From Talpa occidentalis (taxonomy: Eukaryota; Chordata; Mammalia; Eulipotyphla; Talpidae), in contig NW_023601212.1 in the NCBI RefSeq assembly GCF_014898055.3, forward strand, positions 50,580,329-50,644,328: a DNA stretch of 64,000 nucleotides, written 5' to 3'. Shown here piece after piece: positions 57,641 to 64,000 of the stretch (positions are counted from its first letter, which is position 1; each line of letters starts with the position of its first letter). Made by a program: the position numbers and the translations under genes. Under the pieces are notes generated by a model that worked only from the letters and a program-made list of their open reading frames with translations, was not told where the DNA came from and searched no databases.

Positions 57641-57969
57641 GGGCCTCCCTGGTGGCGCAGCGGTTGAGCGCTGGGTTGCGAAGCTGCCCGCGACCTCTGC
57701 GGCACCAGTTCGATCCCCGGCTGCTCCCAGGCCACTGGAGGAGGGTCCCACATGATGCGCAGACCTCTCCTGCCGCCCGCTGCTCCCCTCAGCAGTGTAC
57801 TTCAGTCCTTCTGCCTGCTCTGCTCCCCGCTCTGGCTCTGGTGAATTCTCTCGCCTTCCTGCGCTTCTGACTGTACCCAGTGCATGTATAAACAAAACAA
57901 ATGAACAAGTAAATAAATAAAAAAAAAAACATGCCTCTAAAAAAATTTATAAAAAAAAAAAAAAAAAAA
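57641..57969 (+). mobile_element. Young-type SINE with the tail tag, long A-tail
   Basis: 15-bp TSD AAAAGTAGAGGTAGG at 57,626-57,640 and 57,970-57,984. The tail contains ACATGCCTCTA. It is the only SINE in the putative intron that is sense with the transcript. Confidence 0.95.
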
Positions 57970-57984
57970 AAAAGTAGAGGTAGG

Positions 57985-60640
57985 AGGAAAATGGTTTTTA
58001 AAAAAATGCCTGACAGCAGTAGCTGTTGTACTGAATAAATGTTAATTTTCCTTTTTTATTGTTTGGTTATATGAAATCAGTTTTGCTTGGGAGAGAATGA
58101 ATTTTGCCGCTTTAACTTCTCAAGTTTTTCTTTATTATGGTTTTCCTTTTTTAGTAGTAATTGAAGAAATCACATTAAGATCATCACAGTCTAATTGCTA
58201 GTAAGTAGTTTTGCCCTAATAGACATTAATTTATTGAAATTTGTATATATAAATGTGTATGTTTTAATTGCTATTATGGAGCTCTGCACTAATGAATGTT
58301 AAAATCATACATACACACATCACTTAAAACATGCTGATTTTATAGAGCTTTAGACCTGTGTATTGCTGTATAGATTTTGATTTCCAGTATATATGAGCTA
58401 TGCCAGAGTTACTTTTGCCAGTTTTAAACTTTTTTGATTGCAGAAACCAGGAGACAAGGGAAGGCCAGAAGAGGAGAAAGAGTAAATCACTTTACCATTT
58501 GAAATTATTTTAAGAACCAAAAATGAGAATTGAGGTCCCCTGGATTCCAGTTTGGCTGTTAATATTCCCTGTAGTAGTTACTTTTCTTTGCAAGAGGAAA
58601 ATTTACCCTGTGTGATAAAAGAACACCAAGATGACCATTTCTTCACTCCTCTCTTACCTCATCTTAAAACTCTTGGCTAAAATCTGTGCTTATTAGTAAG
58701 ATGGTAATAATAATTAATATTGAGTAAAAAAATGGAACACTATTCCCCACAAACTTAACTCCATGTTGCCTTCTAAAACATAACTTTTACATAGCTGTAG
58801 CACAGATGCAAATTGGTAACCTTGCATTTATCTTGCAAAATTTATAGTAGTTGTATGTGGCATTAATAATTGTTATGATTGAAGACATTTCCTGTTGTTG
58901 ATGTTACAGTGAATGTCTTTGTGCTGATGACATTGTAGAATATGTTTGCTGTGGTCCGTGAGGCATGGCCTTCTTAGTCAAATAACATGGTTTGCTTGCT
59001 TCTTTATAGCCTGGCTTGATTTCTTTATTAAATGAGAGTGGTAGGGTGGTTGGGATTTGGCAAGATTTCATATAAAGTGCTAAACACACTGTATGTGGTA
59101 CCTAATAATAGCATTATTTTCTAGAACTTGTAATTACAGGTGAATTTTTTTTTTAATCTCTAGAAGTGAATTGCATAGCTGCTTTCATTAGAATGTGGAT
59201 GCCTTCCTTCAGCTCTCTCTCTTACCTTTATTAATCTAACAATTTTCTTTGTCCTTACCTCACATGTCTTTAAATTTTCAACAGATTATGCCCTCCCCAG
59301 AAACATAGTGCCTCATGGTATATTTTCTATGACACAGAAGAATGTTGCTGTGACTTCCTATAGTGTTACTTGCTAAATCTAATGTGATTTGCCAGCAACT
59401 CTTGCTTCTGCTGGAAATTTTTCTTCCCAGTAAAGGATAACAGCCTTGATAGATACCATTTTTCAAAAACTGTTAACTTCTATTCTACCCTTTGGTGCTT
59501 TAAACTAAACTGGTAGGTCTTAGACTCGACTCCTTTTTTTACCTTCTCTTTGTCATTAATTACAAACTCTTTAAACTTTGCTTTATGCCTTAGTTGTGTT
59601 TCATCTTTCTCTCGGAGATAGAAATATGATCTATGCCATTAAATCTACAGATATCTGTTGGGGGCCAACCATGTGTGCTAATGGCACAGACTAATAGTCC
59701 ACAGTCAGTAGTAAACTGGGTAGTGTAACCAAATCAGTATGCTTGCTTTATTTACTGTTTCCTGTAATCTGGGTGAGGATGTAAAATGAAATTGATAGTC
59801 TCCCTTTGTTTATTTGCAATTTTTCTACTCTGTTCAGAAGATTATTAATAGCCGTTGTTCCCTTGGTCATAAGGTACTGGGAGGATTAAGTGCTCTCTGA
59901 GAATGTAGTTAGTTTGTGGTGTCATTGGTATGTATTCAGGGCTGAGAGCCTAGATTATGCCAAACTATTAATGAGTCAGTAATGTGGCAGTAGGTCACTA
60001 GATTCAATTAACTGGATGAAACAGTAGACTGGAAAGCAAACAGAGGTTGACACATCCTTGTAAGAGTTAAAAAAAAACAAACAAACAAAAAAAAAAAAAC
60101 AAACTAGACTGTCAGATTAGTACTAGAAGATAAAGTACCAGTATAAGGAATATCTCTTCAGAGGGACAGAAAATTAAGAATTCAGGAAATCAACAGAAAT
60201 GAAAGGTTCTGATCAAATGGGGCAAAAAGTAAATAAATACAAGAGGGAAAGATAAAACTCCCAGATATACAGGCAGGCCCTAGCACCAGGGATACCAGTT
60301 CAGAGGAAAATTTACAGCTAGCCCAACTTTGAAAAAATTATATACAAGCAAGCTAAATAGATACAAATAAATATAGTAACAGCTATTTTCTTTAAGACAA
60401 AGGGAAAAAATAGTTATGGCTTGGAATGCTAGATGTATGTATTTTAATACACTATACCTCTTTTACTTTCTTTAAAAAGAATAGAGGAAATGACTGGTTG
60501 TGGTTGTTTAAAGTATTCAAGTTGAAAGAAATTGGTAGAGGTAGAATACCCTTTACTCAAGGGGTCTGACTGTCTTTTAACATTGTACTGTTAAGGACAT
60601 GAAAGCAAACTTTTTATCAACACAGTATTAGAACTAAGAG
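57985..60640. other. Intronic sequence, no named feature
   Basis: AT-rich. A small MIR-like stretch is possible near 59,865-59,930 (CATAAGGTACTGGGAGGATTAA). A-rich tract at 60,069-60,100. Confidence 0.35.
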
Positions 60641-60654
60641 GACTCTTGGGTTGC

Positions 60655-60765
60655 TTAATATAAAATCTTACATTTACAAGTAAGGAAACTGGATTCTCAA
60701 ATTGACTAGTCCTAGTTCACGCAGGAATTTAGAAGCAGAACTTCCTTGATGTTGGAGTATATTTG
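60655..60765 (-). mobile_element. MIR-like fragment, antisense
   Basis: TTACATTTACAAGTAAGGAAACTGG..CAGGAATTTAGAAGCAGAAC follows the antisense MIR core; short and diverged. Confidence 0.45.
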
Positions 60766-60911
60766 TTGAAAACAATAGTAATAAATAGTAGCCACTATTT
60801 CAGTAACCCACATTTCTATTATCAAGTTTTCTCCACCTAGTGGCAAAAAATATTTTTGCAAGACTGCATAACTGGGAAGAAACTGCTACCAGGAACTTGA
60901 TTGCTACTTTT

Positions 60912-61198
60912 TTTTTTAAACAGATTTATTCATTCATTCATCCATTCATTCATTCGTTTATACAAGCACTGGGTACAGTTAGAAGCGTGGGAGGGTGAGA
61001 GAATTCACCAGAGCCAGAGCGGGGAACAGAACAGGCAGACTGACAAAATACACTGCTGAGGGGAGCAGCAGGCGTGGCAGGAGAGGTCTGTGCGCCATGT
61101 GGGACTCTCGCCTGGTGGCCAGGGATCGAACCGGCACTGCAGAGGCTGTGGGCAGCTTCGCAACCCAGCACTCAACCGCTGCACCACCGGGGAGGCCC
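60912..61198 (-). mobile_element. SINE, antisense, with an ATTC-type repeat in the tail
   Basis: 15-bp TSD TTGATTGCTACTTTT at 60,897-60,911 and 61,199-61,213. Tail TTATTCATTCATTCATCC. Confidence 0.95.
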
Positions 61199-61590
61199 TT
61201 GATTGCTACTTTTGAGGAAGAGTCAGTTCATAGTTGTATTGCTTTTGCAGAGGGAAAGAAATAGTTTGCCTAATGCTTACTTTCATATTTCATAACTCTA
61301 TTAAGGACTGTGTAAAACTCTTTATACCTGAGTAGGCAGCACATTTATTGTTGACGGTATAAAGAGTTAGTGTTAGGCTTGTGTTTTAGACTTTTCATAT
61401 ACGTGAATACACATTTTTTAAGTATGTTACATGTATATATTCACATATATAATTATTTTCTATTTTCCCATCTTTATTATGACTTAAAAGATAGCGCGGT
61501 AACTTCATTAGTGAAAAGAAATGGACTATACCATATATGATGTTGGGAGAAATGGCCAGTTATTGGACGTCAGGAGGAGCCAGGTCCTGA

Positions 61591-61595
<5 letters not shown>

Positions 61596-61625
<30 letters not shown>

Positions 61626-61880
61626 TATTTATGCATACAAGAGCTGGGGTATGGGCCAGAGATGTGGGGGGTTTGAGGATCCACCAAAGACAGAGTAGGA
61701 AACAGAACAGGCAGATTGACTGAAATACACTGCTGAGGGGAGCAGCCGGTGAGACAGGAAAGGTCTGCTTCGCCATGTGGGTTTCTCCCTGGCCAGCCAG
61801 GGATTGAAGTCCTGCTGCAGAGGCTGTGGATTGCTTCATAGTGCGGTGCTTAACCCCATGCGCCACCAGGGAGACCCCAC
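61596..61880 (-). mobile_element. SINE, antisense
   Basis: TSD TCCTGACTTCT/TCCTTACTTCT at 61,585-61,595 and 61,882-61,892; T-run of about 24. Confidence 0.93.
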
Positions 61881-62029
61881 ATCCTTACTTCTTAAAGGTA
61901 AAAAAATGAAATGCTGAAAGTATTAGAAAAAAATGATGATTGGATGGTGAATGTTTTTATAGTTCTATAGTACTGATAATCTTTCCAAGAAAACATGGAG
62001 AAAAAGAAATAATTAGAAAATGTAAAATA

Positions 62030-62400
62030 TGAAATCTATGGCCTAACGCAGTCAAAGACAAAAGACAAAAACTGGGGGAAAATGTTCAACACTCTTGACA
62101 GGCAAAGGTCAATCAGTTTTAACAGAAAAGTTCTTACAAATTGAAAATAATGAATATGAATAAGTAATTTATGAACCAAAGAATGACGGCAAAGCTATGA
62201 AAAGATACTTAGCTTCACACATGATTAAAGCCTTGCAAATTAAAACAACAATGAAATATAATTTCCTACCTATTGGATGGGCACGCTTTGGAAAAAAAAG
62301 TTGCTATTCCTTAACTGATACTATGATAAATTGATACGGCAATTTAGCAGTATGTGTCAGAGTAAAGAAAACATACCTGCCTTCATATCCATTAGTTTTA
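62030..62400 (+). mobile_element. Old L1 ORF2 3' fragment
   Basis: GAAAAGATACTTAGCTTCACAC, GCCTTGCAAATTAAAACAACA, TACCTATTGGATGGGCACG and CAATTTAGCAGTATG match the L1 ORF2 C-terminal region; stops throughout. Confidence 0.7.
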
Positions 62401-62874
62401 CTTATATATATTTGCGTAGGGTAACTGATTGTCAAAGTTCAAGTCAGCAAAACATACACTAAACCAATGAATGAATGAATGGTGAACCTTATCTTTATTA
62501 TAGTGGGACTAGCTATTTCCCTATGTGACTAGAACAGTAGTCTTTAGCTAGAACAGTGAGTTCTCAACCTTTGCTGCATGTAAAAACCATGTCTGCCAGA
62601 CTTTAACTACACCAGGCACCCTGGAGATAATGATTTAATTGCTCTGAATGGTACCTTACTATCAGAATTGTTTAAAAGCTCTCCAAATGATTCCTGTATG
62701 CAGCCAAATTTGAAAATACTTTCATAAAGGAAGGCTGTTTTTTCCTTTGAGGGCATTTCAGTTTCTTTGGCAGAAGACAAGACTTTATTGGGCAGGTAAG
62801 CTGAAGTTCCCTTTTTTCCTTTACTTTTTTTCATTCAGCTTTTGGCTTTCTCTTGATACTTTGGGTTCAACGGG

Positions 62875-63357
62875 TGTATTAGTTTTCTGTTGCTGCTCTA
62901 ACAAATTACTACAATGTAGTGGCTTAAAAATACAGAAATTTATTGTCTGACACTTAAAAGTCCAAAGTGGATAATAGGAAACTAAATCTAAGTGTTATAA
63001 GGCATTTGTTCCTTTTGGAAATTATAGAGAAGAACTTATGTTCTTTGCTTGTCAAGTTTATGGAGACTGCCTTAATTTTCCTGGCTGTGGGTCCTTCCTC
63101 CATGTTCAAGCCAGCAGTATATAGTATCTTTAGATTTCTGTCTTTGACACTACCATTGCCTCCTTCATATCATCTATTATGAGGACCCTTGTGATTACAC
63201 TGGGTTAGACCCAGATAATCTAGGATAATTCCCCACCTCAAGATTCTTAATTTAATCACATGGGCAAAGTTCTTTTGCCATGAAGGAAACATAGTTATAG
63301 ATTCTGGGCATTAGGATGAGGACAACTTTGGGGGCCTGTTATTTAACCTGCCACAGT
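62875..63357 (-). mobile_element. MaLR-type LTR, antisense
   Basis: GTATTAGTTTTCTGTTGCTGC, CAGAAATTTATTGTCTGACAC, GATTACACTGGGTTAGACCC, GGGCATTAGGATGAGGACAAC and CCTGCCACA are the antisense landmarks of ERVL-MaLR (MST/MLT-like) LTRs. An ERVL-group relative cannot be excluded. Confidence 0.65.
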
Positions 63358-63454
63358 TGGAGACAGTTGGGAAGATCACTAAATATTTATAAATGGAAGA
63401 TTTTAGTGTGTCATAAGTTGATATGTTGAACCCAACATAAATTAGCTTTGATAT

Positions 63455-63585
63455 AGTAATGATTAATGTTTAATGATAATGTTTATTAATTTTTATGTTT
63501 AGTATTTTTTTTGTTTTGTTGTTTTATGTTTATTAATGTTTTTTAATGTTTATTATTTTTATGATTAATGTTTATTATCCCTCAG
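63455..63585. repeat. Degenerate TTTATTAATGT-type tandem repeat
   Basis: Units like TTAATGTTTA, TAATGTTTATTA and TTATGTTTATTAATG recur about ten times with variation, interrupted by a TTTTGTTTTGTTGTTTT tract. Confidence 0.7.
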
Positions 63586-63617
63586 AAAGAATCTGCAGTT
63601 TCTTCTTGTTAGAAATA

Positions 63618-63691
63618 CTGGGTTGTCAGAAAAGTCATAAACCATTTTTGCCTGAAAAACAAAAAAAGTCATGACTTTTCTGACAATCCAA
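63618..63691. mobile_element. Short mariner-type MITE
   Basis: 74-bp near-palindrome flanked by TA (63,616-63,617 and 63,692-63,693). The left end CTGGGTTGTCAGAAAAGTCA pairs with the reverse of the right end, TTGGATTGTCAGAAAAGTCA. Size, TA target and the TTGGGTTG-like terminus match mariner-derived MITEs such as MADE1. It has no coding capacity. Confidence 0.8.
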
Positions 63692-63887
63692 TATAGTAGA
63701 TAGGATAGACTGACTTCTTTCATTTTTATTATAATTAAAAACTATTGTATATTCACAAATCCTATAAAATGGGTACTTTATTTTAGCCCTCGCAAATTTC
63801 ATACCTCGATTTTTTAGAATGTCTCTGGAGTCGCTAACATGTGGCCTCAAGTTCACCAGTAGGTTTCATCCTGAATGTTGATGAGTT

Positions 63888-64000
63888 GTTTTTTTTTTTT
63901 AAATAATAAATTTTATTTTTATATTCCCCATACAATTGCAGCCCCCCCCCATTCTGACCCCAATCCCTCCCCTCCCGCCCCCCACCCCCAAAAAGTGTCT
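63888..64000 (-). mobile_element. L1-like 3' end, antisense, running off the window
   Basis: T-run, then AAATAATAAATTTTATTTTTATATTCCCC, then C-runs. On the minus strand this is a G-rich tract, AATAAA and a poly(A) tail, the arrangement of an L1 3' UTR. The body lies beyond the right edge. Confidence 0.55.

Larger units (their letters stand above)
49147..64000 (+). other. Putative first intron of the CpG-island gene (runs off the window)
   Basis: Starts with GTAAGT; the first about 600 bp are G-run rich, then AT-rich. No confident second exon was found up to 64,000. Five of the six SINEs inside are antisense to the transcript. Confidence 0.55.

Noticed and set aside
1096..57870. Recurrent about 72-codon frame (ending SLTLPRF) in many young-type SINEs, as if a small protein family
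   Set aside because: It begins at GTG in the A box rather than ATG, exists only because the SINE consensus is open in that frame, and is broken in older copies.
1..64000. A novel bacterial-type or phage defence system
   Set aside because: The window is mammalian nuclear DNA. There are no operons, Shine-Dalgarno starts or dense coding, and the only gene evidence is a CpG-island exon.

Overview
This is nuclear DNA from a placental mammal. The evidence is an L1, MIR, L2 and MaLR background, class I endogenous retrovirus (ERV) LTRs, a COX7B processed pseudogene, snRNA pseudogenes and a CpG-island promoter. About 54 copies of one tRNA-derived SINE (head GGGCCTCCCTGGTGGCGCAG, about 260-290 bp) dominate the window. 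This head-plus-body combination matches no primate, rodent, carnivore or ruminant SINE I know. It fits best with the tRNA-derived SINEs of rhinolophoid bats (Rhin-1-like). The host assignment is an inference from memory, not a database result.

Layout. Positions 1-46,660 are intergenic-looking and are a mosaic of repeats. Old L1 and MIR/L2 fragments form the base. Several families of solitary ERV LTRs lie on top (2,693-3,295; 5,427-5,863; 7,549-8,164; 27,506-28,118; 28,687-29,291; 29,322-30,478; 32,814-33,301; about 33,749-34,455). A decayed class I ERV pol fragment sits at 20,330-21,600. SINEs of several ages are inserted into everything, often into each other and up to three deep. Non-coding gene relics are a COX7B retropseudogene (about 19,399-19,700, minus), a U6 pseudogene (31,224-31,316) and a U2 5' fragment (41,075-41,106, minus).

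The only good evidence of a functional gene is a CpG island at about 48,500-49,750. It has clustered GC boxes and a first exon ending at a GTAAGT donor (exon end 49,146), transcribed on the plus strand. From 49,147 to the right edge the sequence reads as first intron: G-rich for about 600 bp, then AT-rich. It contains only six SINEs, five of them antisense. I do not recognise the gene. About 8 kb around this promoter (46,660-54,798) has no SINE.

I found no intact protein-coding ORF, CRISPR array, operon or other novel multi-gene system. The open frames in the window are mostly SINE, LTR and CpG-island artefacts. The most interesting observations concern mobile-element biology: a SINE sublineage marked by a shared 3' tag, a fold-back templated insertion copied from an L1 1.6 kb away, repeated SINE insertion at one target, an A-tailed SINE head, and a short mariner-type MITE.
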